From contig NZ_RXHU01000055.1 of the NCBI RefSeq assembly GCF_003955665.1, positions 1-63,804 of the forward strand: 63,804 nucleotides of DNA, in the 5' to 3' direction. The notes beneath the pieces are model-generated. The model saw only the letters and a program-made list of their open reading frames with translations, ran no database searches and was not told where the DNA came from. Shown piece after piece: positions 1 to 9,062 of this stretch (within the stretch, counting starts at the first letter, position 1; every line of letters starts with the position of its first letter). The DNA is from Paenibacillus whitsoniae. GTDB taxonomy: Bacteria; Bacillota; Bacilli; Paenibacillales; NBRC-103111. A program made the position numbers and the translations under genes.

Positions 1-38
1 CTGCCCGACCCACCGGCACCCACGAAAACCCAAAAAAA

Positions 39-60
39 CCGCCCCTCAACGAGGGGGCGG
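39..60 (-). terminator. Rho-independent terminator
   Basis: A perfect G+C-rich hairpin (CCGCCCCT / AGGGGGCGG) is followed, reading the minus strand, by a run of seven T. It lies just after the stop of the dehydrogenase at 70 and should end the two-gene transcript. Confidence 0.85.
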
Positions 61-69
61 CTCCATACC

Positions 70-1095
70 TTACGCTCTTCGCAGCATCACCTTACGCTGC
101 TCCTTCGCGCTTTGAATCGCACCGAAGACCATCGCGGTGCTATAAATATTGTCGGCGTAGCCCGTCTCCGCCGAGCGCCCTTCCGCCAGCGCTTGGAACA
201 TTTCGTCCAAGCAGCCGTAGTGCCCTTCGCGCCCGTCCCAAGTAAATGGCGCTTCCACGCGCTCGTACTCGTACAGGAACTTCGCCTCTTGTCCCGGTGC
301 AACAACTTCGGCATACGGCGCCGCATCCTTCCAGCTTGCCGTCCCTTTGCTGCCGGCAATGCGCCACTCCGCTTCCCACGTCGTGCGCAGCCCTTCAGAG
401 CACCACGAGCCGTTATAGGTGAACACGGCGCCGTTATCAAACTCAAATATGCAGGTCGCCGCCGCATTCCCTGCGTACCACGACCCTTCGGGGTTGAACT
501 CGTGGCAATACGCGGACACCGGATTCGCCCCGATGAGGAATCGCGCCTGATCAAACGTATGGATGGCCATATCCATAATCAACGGACTTTCCATCGCATC
601 GCGGAAGCCGCCGAAATGCGCACCGACAAAGAAGTCAGCCGTCACAAACCCCGGCTTGCCGATTGTCCCTTCGCGAATCAAGTCGCGGAGCGCGCGAATA
701 TTTTTCAAATAGCGGCGGTTCTGCATGATGCTATACTGCAATGCCGGCTTCGATGCCGCAAGCTGTGCAAGCTCTTCGGCTTCTTCCATCGAGGCGGCCA
801 TCGGTTTTTCGCTCATAAGGTGGCAGCCGCCTTCCAGCGCCGCCGTTGCGACAGCCCGGTGCGCCGAAGGCACCGTCACGTCAAAGACCAGGTTCGCGCC
901 GGTCTCCCGAATCGCCTCTTCCACGCTCGCAAACCACGGAACGGACAGCCCATAGGTCTCATTCATTTTGACTGCTGCCGCCTCGTACAAATCCACCCAA
1001 GCCACAATCTCCGCATCCTCGCGCTCCAGCGCATATTTCACCCAGGTGTTCGCCATGCTGCCGCAGCCGGCTTGTACAATCCGATATGCCGTCAT
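70..1095 (-). CDS. Gfo/Idh/MocA-family NAD(P)-dependent oxidoreductase
   Basis: Predicted cytoplasmic sugar or inositol dehydrogenase of about 341 residues. The N-terminus holds a Rossmann nucleotide site (VQAGCGSMAN), followed near residue 95 by the family's SEKPMA motif, whose lysine is normally catalytic. A C-terminal alpha/beta substrate domain follows. The reading frame is open further upstream, but the ATG at 1095 sits just after a G-rich ribosome site and matches the usual family start. The sugar-isomerase-like gene ends 16 bases upstream, so the two are probably co-transcribed and act on one sugar or cyclitol. The substrate cannot be read from the sequence. Confidence 0.88.
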   Translation of the reverse strand: MTAYRIVQAGCGSMANTWVKYALEREDAEIVAWVDLYEAAAVKMNETYGLSVPWFASVEEAIRETGANLVFDVTVPSAHRAVATAALEGGCHLMSEKPMAASMEEAEELAQLAASKPALQYSIMQNRRYLKNIRALRDLIREGTIGKPGFVTADFFVGAHFGGFRDAMESPLIMDMAIHTFDQARFLIGANPVSAYCHEFNPEGSWYAGNAAATCIFEFDNGAVFTYNGSWCSEGLRTTWEAEWRIAGSKGTASWKDAAPYAEVVAPGQEAKFLYEYERVEAPFTWDGREGHYGCLDEMFQALAEGRSAETGYADNIYSTAMVFGAIQSAKEQRKVMLRRA

Positions 1096-1111
1096 CTCGC
1101 AAGCCCCCCCT

Positions 1112-2002
1112 TTAGTCAACCACCGGATTAGGAACGACCGTCCCACCCCGGCACGTTTTCAAATAATTCAGCGCATGCACCTGACCTGTCATTTCCAACG
1201 CATCCCGGTAGACCGGGTCGTGCCAGCCCTCAATGTCAATCGTACCCGTATACTCATGCTGGCGAAGAATCGAGATGATGTCCGTCCAGTTCGTATCGCC
1301 AAACCCCGGCGTCCTGTGCCAGACATACGGCTGCGGGCCGCCGATGCCCTGCTCCTTGATCACATCCCACGCAATCGTGGCATCCTTGCCGTGAACGTGA
1401 ATAATTTTGTTCACCCATTTGCGAAGCTGCGGAATTGGATCGATCAGCTGCGTCATCTGGTGCGTAGGCTCCCACTCCAAACCGATATTCGCATTGGGCA
1501 GCGCATCGAACATCAACTCCCAAGCCGCCGGGTTGTGCGCGATATTCCAGTCCCCTTTATGCCAATTCCCGTTCATCGGACAATTTTCAAAAGCGAGCTT
1601 CACCCCGTTCGCCTCCGCACGCCGAGCAAGTTCGCCGAACACGGCTTTATAGCGCGGAATCGAGTCCGGAATCGGCTGATCCACCAGACGCCCCGTGAAA
1701 CCGGTTACCATCTCCGCCCCAAAATCCCGCGCATGATCAATGAGCCGCTCCCAGCTCGCCAGCGTATCGGCGTTGCCTTCATGTCCTGTAAGCGGATTGC
1801 CGAAAATCGATAAACTCGATACCACCGTCCCATACTGCTCCATCATGTCACGAATTTGTGCAGCTGTTTCCTTCAAATCTGTCATGCCCGTCGTTTGCCA
1901 GAACGATAATTGAAAGCTTTCGAAGCCGTGCGTTACAATTTGCGGAATGACTTTGACTGCCGTACTTCCCTGTACGAGCGTTCCAATTCGAATATTCTCC
2001 AT
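1112..2002 (-). CDS. Sugar phosphate isomerase/epimerase family protein (AP-endonuclease-2 TIM barrel)
   Basis: A 296-residue protein of the xylose-isomerase-like TIM barrel superfamily. Metal-ligand motifs are visible: LAFENCPM near the middle, GLEWEPTH, IIHVHGKD, and a final GTIDIEGWHDP. These proteins isomerise, epimerise or dehydrate sugars using a divalent metal. It is the first gene of a two-gene minus-strand unit with the dehydrogenase and is divergent from the AraC regulator at 2163, which is the likely local regulator. The exact substrate is unknown. Confidence 0.85.
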   Translation of the reverse strand: MENIRIGTLVQGSTAVKVIPQIVTHGFESFQLSFWQTTGMTDLKETAAQIRDMMEQYGTVVSSLSIFGNPLTGHEGNADTLASWERLIDHARDFGAEMVTGFTGRLVDQPIPDSIPRYKAVFGELARRAEANGVKLAFENCPMNGNWHKGDWNIAHNPAAWELMFDALPNANIGLEWEPTHQMTQLIDPIPQLRKWVNKIIHVHGKDATIAWDVIKEQGIGGPQPYVWHRTPGFGDTNWTDIISILRQHEYTGTIDIEGWHDPVYRDALEMTGQVHALNYLKTCRGGTVVPNPVVD

Positions 2003-2162
2003 CGTCTATAAGCTCCTCGATCCTATTTGCATCTTTTCGCCTAAGATCTGGTTCCTCAGATGCAGCTGGTATATACTTAGCATAGTCCAGTTTTCGGCGC
2101 TGACGCTACCCAGGATCGTGTGAAAAAGTTGCACGATTTTGTGCTATAAGGAGGAAGATCGC

Positions 2163-3044
2163 ATGACCGCCTTAAAAGAATTAAAAGAAAATACCCACAT
2201 GCCCGGCAAGCACTTCCTGTTCAATGTCTTTCACAATCTCAGTTCCGGGGAGCGTTTCCTCTATCTGCACTGGCATGAACATATGGAAATTATTTATTTT
2301 GTAAAAGGAAGCGGCGTCTTCGACATCGGCGGCATCTCAGTCGACGCAACGCCCGGCGACCTGCTCTTCGTCCATAGCGGCGAGCTGCATGCCGGCTATG
2401 CCGTAGCTAACACGGATGTCGATTACTACGCCATCGTGTTCAACAAATCCCTGCTCGGAGCCGACTCTGGAGATCCCTTGTACGGCCCGATCGTCCTCCC
2501 CTTCATGGAAGGCCGCAAGCGCTTCCCGCTGCAGCTGCGGCCGGGAGATCCCCCGTACGCCGACTACCTGCCCCTTATTCATCGACTCATCGATGAATTT
2601 GAACGCAAGCAGCCAGGCTATGAGCTCGCGATCCGCTCGCACCTGCAGCTGCTGATTGCCGCCGCGCTGCGCTGTCAGGGGCAAGAGCCTCCCGCTCGCC
2701 GCGAGGCGCGGGCGCCTCTCTCTCAGCTCCATGCGAAGCAATTTGAGGAGCTGTTCGCCTTCATCCGGGCGGAATACCGGCGCCCGATTTCCCTCGAGGA
2801 AGCTGCCCAGCTAACGAGCATGAGCGTCCACCATTTTTGCAAAACCTTCAAAAAGCTCACCGGCCGCACCTTCGTCGAGTACGTGAACCTGTTCCGCATC
2901 AACGAGGCGGAGAAGCTGCTGCGCACCGAAGGCCTGTCCGTCACCGAAGCCGCCGAGCAGGTGGGTTTTAACAGCATCAACTATTTTACGCGCACTTTCA
3001 AGCAGTTTAAGTATTACAGCCCTTCCCAGTGCAAAAAAGAATGA
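2163..3044 (+). CDS. AraC-family transcriptional regulator with N-terminal cupin
   Basis: About 293 residues. The N-terminal cupin-like sensor has HWHEHMEIIYFVKG (residues about 35-48) and a second half GDLLFVHSGELHAG. The C-terminal AraC double helix-turn-helix spans about residues 190-290, including ISLEEAAQLTSMSVHHFCKTFKK and the signature GFNSINYFTRTFKQ. The chosen ATG at 2163 follows AAGGAGG at a good distance; the frame is open 8 codons earlier. It is divergent from the isomerase/dehydrogenase pair, so it probably senses the sugar and controls those genes (inference). Confidence 0.88.
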   Translation: MTALKELKENTHMPGKHFLFNVFHNLSSGERFLYLHWHEHMEIIYFVKGSGVFDIGGISVDATPGDLLFVHSGELHAGYAVANTDVDYYAIVFNKSLLGADSGDPLYGPIVLPFMEGRKRFPLQLRPGDPPYADYLPLIHRLIDEFERKQPGYELAIRSHLQLLIAAALRCQGQEPPARREARAPLSQLHAKQFEELFAFIRAEYRRPISLEEAAQLTSMSVHHFCKTFKKLTGRTFVEYVNLFRINEAEKLLRTEGLSVTEAAEQVGFNSINYFTRTFKQFKYYSPSQCKKE

Positions 3045-3063
3045 GAAAAACTTCTTATGTGAT

Positions 3064-3105
3064 AAAAAAGACTTCCGCTGCCCTGCAATCAGGCGAGTGG
3101 AAGTC
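3064..3105 (-). terminator. Terminator of the PPK2 gene
   Basis: Inverted repeat GACTTCCgCT / AGtGGAAGTC (3070-3105) followed on the minus strand by TTTTTTAT. It lies between the converging AraC gene and the PPK2 gene and may serve both directions. Confidence 0.65.
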
Positions 3106-3122
3106 AGTTATCCTGCAGCGGC

Positions 3123-3950
3123 TCAGTCGCTTGGGAGTTCCTCCCTCAGCTTCTCTAAAAGCGTCTGCACTTCGATTTTCGGCTGCGGATAAGAAAGCTC
3201 CAGCTTCTCCATGGCCCTAAGGACGATGCGAAGCACCAGGTAATCCCGGAACCAGCGCTCATTCGCCGGGACGATGTACCAAGGGGCCTGTTTGGTCGCC
3301 GTGTACCGGAAAACGTCTTCATACGCCGCCTGATACTGATCCCAATACTGCCGCTCTTCCAGGTCGCTTGGATCGAATTTCCAGTGCTTTTCCGGATTCT
3401 CCAGCCGTTCGCGGATCTTCTCAAGCTGGAAGTCAGGTGAGATATGCAAAAAGATTTTAATAACCACGACACCGCTGTCCGCCAGCATCTGCTCAAAATG
3501 CCGAATATGGTGCAGGCGGCTCTTCGCTTCATCATCCTTGATTATCCCGTGCACCCGGGTAATGAGCACCTCTTCGTAATAAGAGCGGTTAAACGCCGTA
3601 ATGAACCCTTTGCCTGGCACGACTTTATGCGTTCGCCACAAAAAGTCATGCGCCGCTTCGTCCGCGGTCGGCTTCTTGAAGCTCTCCGCCCGAAACCCTT
3701 GCGGATTGAGATTGGACAGCACCTTCTTGATCACACCGTCCTTGCCGCTGCAATCCATCCCTTGAAACAGAATGAGTACGCCATGACTCTTGGCCGCAAA
3801 CAGCTTATCCTGCAGCTCGCGCAGCTTGTGCTCCAGCTGTTCGAACTCTTCGCGAATCTCTTCCTTGCTCTTGATTTCGCCAGTGTCGTTCGGATCAAAG
3901 TGCCTCAGATCGATCTTCTCTTCATTGCTCAGCCGATAGGGTTTCAGCAT
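3123..3950 (-). CDS. Polyphosphate kinase 2 family protein (PPK2)
   Basis: About 275 residues. It shows the PPK2 Walker A GMDCSGKDG and the downstream motif FNRSYYEEVLITRVHG, with a lid region rich in basic residues. PPK2 enzymes move phosphate between polyphosphate and AMP, NDP or NTP; the pattern resembles the AMP/NDP-phosphorylating classes, but the class cannot be fixed by eye. The start ATG at 3950 (MLKPYRLSNEE) follows GGAGGCGTTCCT, better than the upstream in-frame ATG at 4013. It stands alone, with its own terminator at 3064-3105. Confidence 0.9.
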   Translation of the reverse strand: MLKPYRLSNEEKIDLRHFDPNDTGEIKSKEEIREEFEQLEHKLRELQDKLFAAKSHGVLILFQGMDCSGKDGVIKKVLSNLNPQGFRAESFKKPTADEAAHDFLWRTHKVVPGKGFITAFNRSYYEEVLITRVHGIIKDDEAKSRLHHIRHFEQMLADSGVVVIKIFLHISPDFQLEKIRERLENPEKHWKFDPSDLEERQYWDQYQAAYEDVFRYTATKQAPWYIVPANERWFRDYLVLRIVLRAMEKLELSYPQPKIEVQTLLEKLREELPSD

Positions 3951-4138
3951 AGGAACGCCTCCAATCGCTTTTCCCACTAGTATACCACCATAGGTGTTTC
4001 TGATAGTATTCAATCTGGCGCCATGAAATATTTAGGCAATTCTTTATATTGGCGAATGCTATGAGGTATGCAGGCGTGTAATTGGCATGCAGCAATCAGA
4101 AGCGTTTGAGAATATATAACTGCGCATGAAATGTCCAG

Positions 4139-4954
4139 CTATTTGATACCCGAGTGCATAAAGCTTTCCACAAACTGACGTTGAAAAACGAAAAACGCGG
4201 TTAAAAGCGGCAGAATCACCAGGATCGTAGCCGCCGTGACTGTCCCCCATTGCGCTCCCGTCTCAAACGATTGGGCAAAAATCGCAATGCCGACCGTGAG
4301 CGGTCTTGTTTCGATGGAATTCGTTATAATCAGGGGCCACATGAAATCATTCCAGTGTGCGCTGATGGAAATTAAACCGAATGCCAAGTAGGTTGATTTG
4401 GCTGAAGGCAGATAGACATGCCAAAGTGTTTGCCACCAGCGGCAGCCATCCATTTTCGAAGCCTCATCCAGCTCCAGCGGAATTTGCTTAAACGTTTGCC
4501 TGAGCAGGAACACACTGAACGAGGATGCCCAATACGGCAGCATGATGGCCAGCTTGGTGTCGACAAGACCGAGCTGTTTCATAATCGTGTAATTCGGGAA
4601 AATAAGAATTTCCGGCGGTATCATAATTTGAATCAGGAACAGCATGAACATGAAGCCCCGGCCTGCGAAATTCAATCTGGCAAACGCATAGGCGGCTAGC
4701 GTCGCCGTAACGAGCTGGGCAGCCAGCACCCCGATGACGATGATCAGCGTATTCGAATAATAGCGAAGAAAAGAGACAGTTTCCCAAGCCGTCTTATAAT
4801 TGTGAAAAGTGGGATGTTGAATAGCAAAGGGATTCACACGGGTAATGACTTCACTGGACGGCGTAAACGACGTAAACACAGCCCAAATCAGCGGAATAGC
4901 AAAGACGATAGCCAGCAGCGCGATGAACAAGCGGTTGGTGATCCTTACGACCAT
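4139..4954 (-). CDS. Carbohydrate ABC transporter permease (MalG/UgpE type)
   Basis: 271 residues with an N-terminal membrane segment and about six predicted helices. The inner-membrane-protein loop reads EASKMDGCRWWQTLWHVYLPSAK, matching the EAA motif that docks the ATPase. It is the last gene of the operon HAD phosphatase - binding protein - permease - permease, 15 bases after the partner permease. No ATPase gene is in the window; such importers commonly share a house-keeping MsmX/UgpC-type ATPase. Given GlpP and the phosphodiesterase nearby, the likely cargo is glycerol-3-phosphate or a glycerophosphodiester (inference). Confidence 0.88.
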   Translation of the reverse strand: MVVRITNRLFIALLAIVFAIPLIWAVFTSFTPSSEVITRVNPFAIQHPTFHNYKTAWETVSFLRYYSNTLIIVIGVLAAQLVTATLAAYAFARLNFAGRGFMFMLFLIQIMIPPEILIFPNYTIMKQLGLVDTKLAIMLPYWASSFSVFLLRQTFKQIPLELDEASKMDGCRWWQTLWHVYLPSAKSTYLAFGLISISAHWNDFMWPLIITNSIETRPLTVGIAIFAQSFETGAQWGTVTAATILVILPLLTAFFVFQRQFVESFMHSGIK

Positions 4955-4969
4955 GATGCTGACTCCTTT

Positions 4970-5845
4970 CTAGTAGTGGATGCGTTTATCCAGAAACGCG
5001 TAGTACAAAATGGAAACGCTCAGCAGAATGCCGAGCAACACAATGGTAAGCACAGAGGCTTTCCCCATATCCCAGAAGCTGAAAGCCGTCTCATAAATAT
5101 GATATAACAGCAAGTTGCTGGCGTTATTCGGGCCGCCTTTGGTCATCACGTACAGGTGATCCACCATTTTAAACGAATTGGTCGTTGCAATCATCATGAC
5201 GAATAACGTGGTTGGCATTAAGAGCGGAAACGTAATGCTTCTGAACGTCTGCAGAGGGCGCGCTCCCTCTATGGCTGCCGCTTCATACACTTCTTTGAGT
5301 AAATTCTGCAGCCCGGCCAAGTAAAAAATCATAAAGAAACCGGCTTCCTTCCAGATCACCATCACCATCATCGAAAAAAGAACCCAGTTCGGATCGCCCA
5401 GCCAATGCGGGGCCGGTATGCCAAACACGCTAATAAACTTATCGAGCAACCCATAGCTCGGCGTATAAATAAACAGCCATATATTTGCAATCGCGATCAT
5501 GGGAATGACGGTCGGATAAAAAAACAGCGCACGCAGCAGGCCTGTGCCTCTGAGCTTATTATTGACCCATATCGCGACGTACATGGCTAAAAAAATGCTT
5601 ACGGGAACGGTGCAGACGGCAAGCAGCACATTATTTTTTAGCACTTTCAGGAAAATATCGTCTTGAAACACGCGTACGTATTGATCCCATCCGACAAACG
5701 TCTTGTCGGTGAAATCGGAGCTGTAGAAGCTCCAGTAGATCGATTTCAAGATGGGGTAAAACGTAAACAACCCTAAGAAGAGGAGTGAGGGCATGAGCAG
5801 TGCGTAGGCGAAACCATGTAATCTCCAGTTAATCCTCAAAAACAA
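4970..5845 (-). CDS. Sugar ABC transporter permease (MalF/UgpA type)
   Basis: 291 residues, six predicted membrane helices starting with FAYALLMPSLLFLGLF. The EAA loop is EAAAIEGARPLQTFRSITFPLLMP. It pairs with the permease at 4139. It is separated from the binding-protein gene by 113 bases that contain a stem-loop (5882-5934), a common arrangement that lets the binding protein be made in excess. Confidence 0.88.
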   Translation of the reverse strand: MFLRINWRLHGFAYALLMPSLLFLGLFTFYPILKSIYWSFYSSDFTDKTFVGWDQYVRVFQDDIFLKVLKNNVLLAVCTVPVSIFLAMYVAIWVNNKLRGTGLLRALFFYPTVIPMIAIANIWLFIYTPSYGLLDKFISVFGIPAPHWLGDPNWVLFSMMVMVIWKEAGFFMIFYLAGLQNLLKEVYEAAAIEGARPLQTFRSITFPLLMPTTLFVMMIATTNSFKMVDHLYVMTKGGPNNASNLLLYHIYETAFSFWDMGKASVLTIVLLGILLSVSILYYAFLDKRIHY

Positions 5846-5881
5846 TTCCCTCTTTTCTCACAACGCTTGAAAGGTAGCGGA

Positions 5882-5934
5882 AGGGAAGTGCTGGCAAGAT
5901 CATAGAGGCAACCTCTATTCGCCGAACACTCCCC
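5882..5934 (-). other. Intercistronic stem-loop in transporter operon
   Basis: Nested inverted repeats: outer GGGaAGTG / CACTcCCC and inner ATAGAGG-CAA-CCTCTAT. There is no T run, so it looks like an mRNA-stabilising or processing hairpin between the binding-protein and permease genes, not a strong terminator. Confidence 0.45.
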
Positions 5935-5958
5935 TCTCGTTTTCGCTATCAAGGGCTG

Positions 5959-7305
5959 CTATTTTTGAAAGCTTTTCAGAATGTCATCCGCTTGCTGCTG
6001 CGATTTGTCGAGTGCCTCTTTCGGCGTCATTGTGCCTAGCAGCGCTGCCTGGATATTATCGTTAAACAGCTTCGTCACTTGACCGTTCTGATACGTCGAC
6101 AGCTCACTGTCCGCATACTGCAGCTGATCTCTGGCTATGGCCGCTTGCGGGAAGTCCTTAATGTAGTTTTTCAGTTTGTCTGTATCATAAGCAGCCATTG
6201 TCGTGCCTACATAGCCTGTATCAATCGACCACTGCGCAACCCGGTCAGGCTGTGTTAGGAATTGAATGAACTTTACGGATGCTTGCTTGTGGTCCTCCGG
6301 AATGTTTTTGAACACATACAGGTTGCCGCCACCAGTCGGTGAGCCATACTTTTTATTGGCTGGCAGGAACGCTACGCCAAAATTGAATTTCGCATCTGTT
6401 TTGACTTTGGTCAGGTTACCTGTTGTATGGAACATCATCGCCGTTTTGCCGCTGATGAAATCGGATGGAACCGTCGCCCACTCCAGTGTTCCTTCCGGCA
6501 TCACTTTATCCTTACGCCCGAGATCAGTGTAGAATTGCAATGCTTCCAGCACTTCCGGCTTGTTAAAATACACTTGCTTGCCGTCCTTTGACACAATGTT
6601 CGTACCCGTTTGCAGGGATAGCGCTTGGGTCATCCAGTATTGATAACCGGTGCTTGGAATCTCAAGCCCCCACTGCGATTTGTCGCTCGTCGTCAGTTTC
6701 GCTGCATATTCCTTCAGCTCTGTCCAATTCGCTGGCGCCTTCTCTGGATCAAGACCGGCTTTTTTAAATAAATCCTTGTTGTAATACAGAACGATCGTAC
6801 TGCGCTGGAATGGGACGCTCCATACCGTATCACCCGACTTCGTATTCCCCATGAACGCTGCGTAGAAACCGCTGAAATATTCTTTGGAGAAACGCGGAGT
6901 CAAATCCTCAATGGCTTTCATCGATATCAAGCTGTACAGATCCGTTGAAAGCAGCACGGCCAAGTCAGGCGAGTTATTCCCCTGTACGGCTGTAGTCACT
7001 TTGGTCATAGTGTCCTGATAGCTGCCGCCATACACCGGCTTAACCGTAATGTTCGGGTTCTCCTTGTGGAAGTCGTCCGCCAGCTGGTCAATTAACTTGG
7101 TAATAGGGCCGCCAACCGCGACAGGGAAGTAAAATTGCAGTTCAACCGGCTTCGTGCTGTCTGTTGGTTTCGTGCTGGCTGCTGCTTCTGTGCTTGCCGC
7201 AGGTGCCGCAGCAGATTTCGTTGTTGGGCTGCTCTCTCCCTTCGCGCAAGCTGTGGCTGAAGCTACCAACGTGACCATCAATAAAGAGACAAGTGCTTTT
7301 TTCAT
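5959..7305 (-). CDS. Extracellular solute-binding lipoprotein of ABC importer (UgpB-like candidate)
   Basis: 448 residues. The N-terminus is a lipoprotein signal, MKKALVSLLMVTLVASATAC, with Cys20 as the likely lipidated residue; the lipobox ATAC is slightly atypical. A Ser/Thr/Ala-rich linker and a family-1 type binding-protein fold follow. ATG at 7305 follows GGAGGATAAAAAC. It sits between the HAD phosphatase and the permeases. The GlpP-type leader in front of this operon suggests a phosphorylated glycerol ligand; a plain sugar ligand cannot be excluded. Confidence 0.88.
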   Translation of the reverse strand: MKKALVSLLMVTLVASATACAKGESSPTTKSAAAPAASTEAAASTKPTDSTKPVELQFYFPVAVGGPITKLIDQLADDFHKENPNITVKPVYGGSYQDTMTKVTTAVQGNNSPDLAVLLSTDLYSLISMKAIEDLTPRFSKEYFSGFYAAFMGNTKSGDTVWSVPFQRSTIVLYYNKDLFKKAGLDPEKAPANWTELKEYAAKLTTSDKSQWGLEIPSTGYQYWMTQALSLQTGTNIVSKDGKQVYFNKPEVLEALQFYTDLGRKDKVMPEGTLEWATVPSDFISGKTAMMFHTTGNLTKVKTDAKFNFGVAFLPANKKYGSPTGGGNLYVFKNIPEDHKQASVKFIQFLTQPDRVAQWSIDTGYVGTTMAAYDTDKLKNYIKDFPQAAIARDQLQYADSELSTYQNGQVTKLFNDNIQAALLGTMTPKEALDKSQQQADDILKSFQK

Positions 7306-7317
7306 GTTTTTATCCTC

Positions 7318-8196
7318 CTAAAGGTGATTAGATTTAATTTCACTAAGCTGTTGTAAAATATAATCAGGTTCAATCCCCGTCTGTATGATGTCTTGCTTCG
7401 CGTCTGCGCCTGTCAGCACAAGCGCAGTGTACATGTCATTCGAATTCCCGAACTGAATATCGGTGGATAGTCGATCGCCAACCATTAGGCATTGGGAGGG
7501 TTCGATATTCAGCAGCTCAAAGGCCTTTTGCGCATAGAAAGCCGACGGTTTGCCAATGACACGAACGGTTTTCTGCAGGCTGGCCGTTTCGAGCGCTTTG
7601 ACCAAAGACCAGGTATCCGGTATGACGCCATCGTCGATGGGGCAAAAGGGATCCGGATTGGCCGCAATGAGCTTGGCCCCATTACGAAGGGCATTCACAC
7701 CTGCCGTCAGCTTTTCAAAGGTGAACTGCCTGTCTAGTCCGACAAGCACGTGGGTAGCAAGCATCGGATTCTCGGTTATCCTGACGTCGTAGCGCGCAAG
7801 CTCCTGCTCCATCGCCGTTTCACCAATCATAAGGACATTGGCACTCGGCTCAATCTCTTGAAAATACTTCCCAGCCACACACAATGCCGTAAGGACCTCA
7901 TTCACCTCGCAAGAGATACCCAATTCGCTAAGCCGCTGCTGCACGCTTTCTTTGGTTCGAATGGTTGTATTGGTCACAAACATCACCGCTTTCTCTTGCT
8001 CGCGCAGCCAGTTCACGGTACTCAGCACGCCCGGCAATAGCTTATTGCCCGCGTAAATCGTTCCATCCAAATCGAATAAGTAGCCTTCAAATGCGTGCAA
8101 TTCTTTCCTGTTTTTCCTTGCGAGCGTTCGGTGAGCATGCACGCGGCCGATGTTCCCATCGATTTCACCCTCAGGAAATCTGGTTGTTTTTGCCAC
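7318..8196 (-). CDS. HAD-IIA family hydrolase (NagD/glycerol-phosphate phosphatase-like)
   Basis: Up to 292 residues. Motif I FDLDGTIYAG gives the catalytic Asp, motif II is VTNTT, motif III is K in VIGKPS, and motif IV is MVGDRLSTDIQFG. The C2A cap lies between II and III. HAD-IIA enzymes dephosphorylate small sugar or glycerol phosphates and p-nitrophenyl phosphate. The start is uncertain: GTG at 8196 has GAGG seven bases upstream, but an internal TTG just before LHAFEGYLFDLDG has AGGAAAG in front and would give a more usual family length. It is the first gene of the transporter operon, directly behind the GlpP-type leader. Confidence 0.85.
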   Translation of the reverse strand: MAKTTRFPEGEIDGNIGRVHAHRTLARKNRKELHAFEGYLFDLDGTIYAGNKLLPGVLSTVNWLREQEKAVMFVTNTTIRTKESVQQRLSELGISCEVNEVLTALCVAGKYFQEIEPSANVLMIGETAMEQELARYDVRITENPMLATHVLVGLDRQFTFEKLTAGVNALRNGAKLIAANPDPFCPIDDGVIPDTWSLVKALETASLQKTVRVIGKPSAFYAQKAFELLNIEPSQCLMVGDRLSTDIQFGNSNDMYTALVLTGADAKQDIIQTGIEPDYILQQLSEIKSNHL

Positions 8197-8222
8197 AACA
8201 TTGCCTCGCTTTCAATAAAAAT

Positions 8223-8324
8223 AACCCTTATCCAAAAAATACGAAAACAAGCCCATTCGGAGGATGAGAAACATGCTCCTGCTTATTTTCACATTTTCCT
8301 GGACAAGGGTTTTCTCCTGGTCTC
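8223..8324 (-). promoter_or_regulatory. Candidate GlpP-responsive antitermination leader (transporter operon)
   Basis: On the minus strand the leader reads GAGACCAGGAGAAAACCCTT (8324-8305) and then a long-range stem AACCCTTGTCC / GGATAAGGGTT (8311-8301 with 8233-8223, 10 of 11 matched plus one G-U) and ATTTTTATTG, a terminator shape. The ribosome site of the HAD gene follows directly. The same 20-mer with one change and an equivalent stem stands before the phosphodiesterase gene at 14591-14673. GlpP is known in Bacillus to bind leaders of glp genes and prevent termination when glycerol-3-phosphate is present; assigning it here is inference from position and repetition. Confidence 0.65.
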
Positions 8325-8416
8325 GACCCGATGTATCAGTACGTGTGATCGTTATAGTCTTATACTACGTGATAATTGTAAGCGGGAAATTATCGGCATT
8401 TAACGATTTTGTAAAC

Positions 8417-8965
8417 TTAAAGTCCGCCCCACATGCTTGGATCTCCTACCGAAATGTAGTCCGCCCCGCTGTCAAGCGCTTCTACAATTTCTTGCTCATA
8501 TCGAATGAGGCCTCCGACAATTAACGGCTGCTTAATCATGCTTTTCAATTCTTTGATCACTCTCGGCATTAAACCTGGCATCAGCTCAACTTCATCCGGC
8601 TGGATGCTGTTGATCATGCGAACCGCCGTTTGCAGCGCAGCCGTATCAATAATAAAAATACGCTGAATGCTTTTAATTCCCGCTTGCCGAGCTGCTGCAA
8701 TCGAGTTGGATTTTGTCGTAACAATCCCGTCTACTTTAAACTTTTCAGCCAAATATGCGACGGCATGGGCATCCCGACCAAGGCCGCCTACCATCTCCAG
8801 GTGCACATATACCTGCTTCCCTGCCCGATGAAGCTGTCCCATGATCGCTTCCAGGTTGCCAATATGACCTGTCATTAAATTTACTCGGGTAACATCACTT
8901 TCCAGAACTTTGGCAAGTTGATCGTCTTTTGTCACTGATGCTATGATTGGATATTTCCCCAACAT
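8417..8965 (-). CDS. glpP: Glycerol-3-phosphate-responsive antiterminator GlpP
   Basis: 182 residues covering the whole GlpP family. Visible family stretches: PIIASVTKDDQL at the N-terminus, NLMTGHIGNL, YVHLEMVGGLGRD, DGIVTTKSN, DEVELMPGLMPRVI and the C-terminal phosphate-binding end IVGGLI..ADYISVGDPSMWG of a TIM-like barrel. Family members bind glycerol-3-phosphate and glp leader mRNA and stop early termination. ATG at 8965 follows GGGGGTGGG. Two matching leaders flank this gene (8223-8324 and 14591-14673), its likely targets. Confidence 0.92.
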   Translation of the reverse strand: MLGKYPIIASVTKDDQLAKVLESDVTRVNLMTGHIGNLEAIMGQLHRAGKQVYVHLEMVGGLGRDAHAVAYLAEKFKVDGIVTTKSNSIAAARQAGIKSIQRIFIIDTAALQTAVRMINSIQPDEVELMPGLMPRVIKELKSMIKQPLIVGGLIRYEQEIVEALDSGADYISVGDPSMWGGL

Positions 8966-9016
8966 GCGCCCACCCCCACTTTAACCTTAGCAAACATTTA
9001 TTTGCTGCGTATTAAC

Positions 9017-9050
9017 ACTCCCCTCCACCACTTGAAATATGGAGGGGAGT
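9017..9050 (-). terminator. Hairpin terminator after the phosphodiesterase gene
   Basis: Perfect 11-bp inverted repeat ACTCCCCTCCA / TGGAGGGGAGT with a 12-base loop, in the 97 bases between the giant gene's stop and glpP. The T run behind it is weak (GTTAATA), so efficiency is uncertain. Confidence 0.6.
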
Positions 9051-9062
9051 ATTCGTACTCCA

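Noticed and set aside
112..1131. Long plus-strand open frame opposite the dehydrogenase
   Set aside because: Shadow of the G+C-rich minus-strand gene: Arg/His-rich composition, no family motif, no ribosome site.
8375..8390. cre-like TTGTAAGCGGGAAAT upstream of the importer leader
   Set aside because: Only the left half fits the consensus; the right half fails at three positions.
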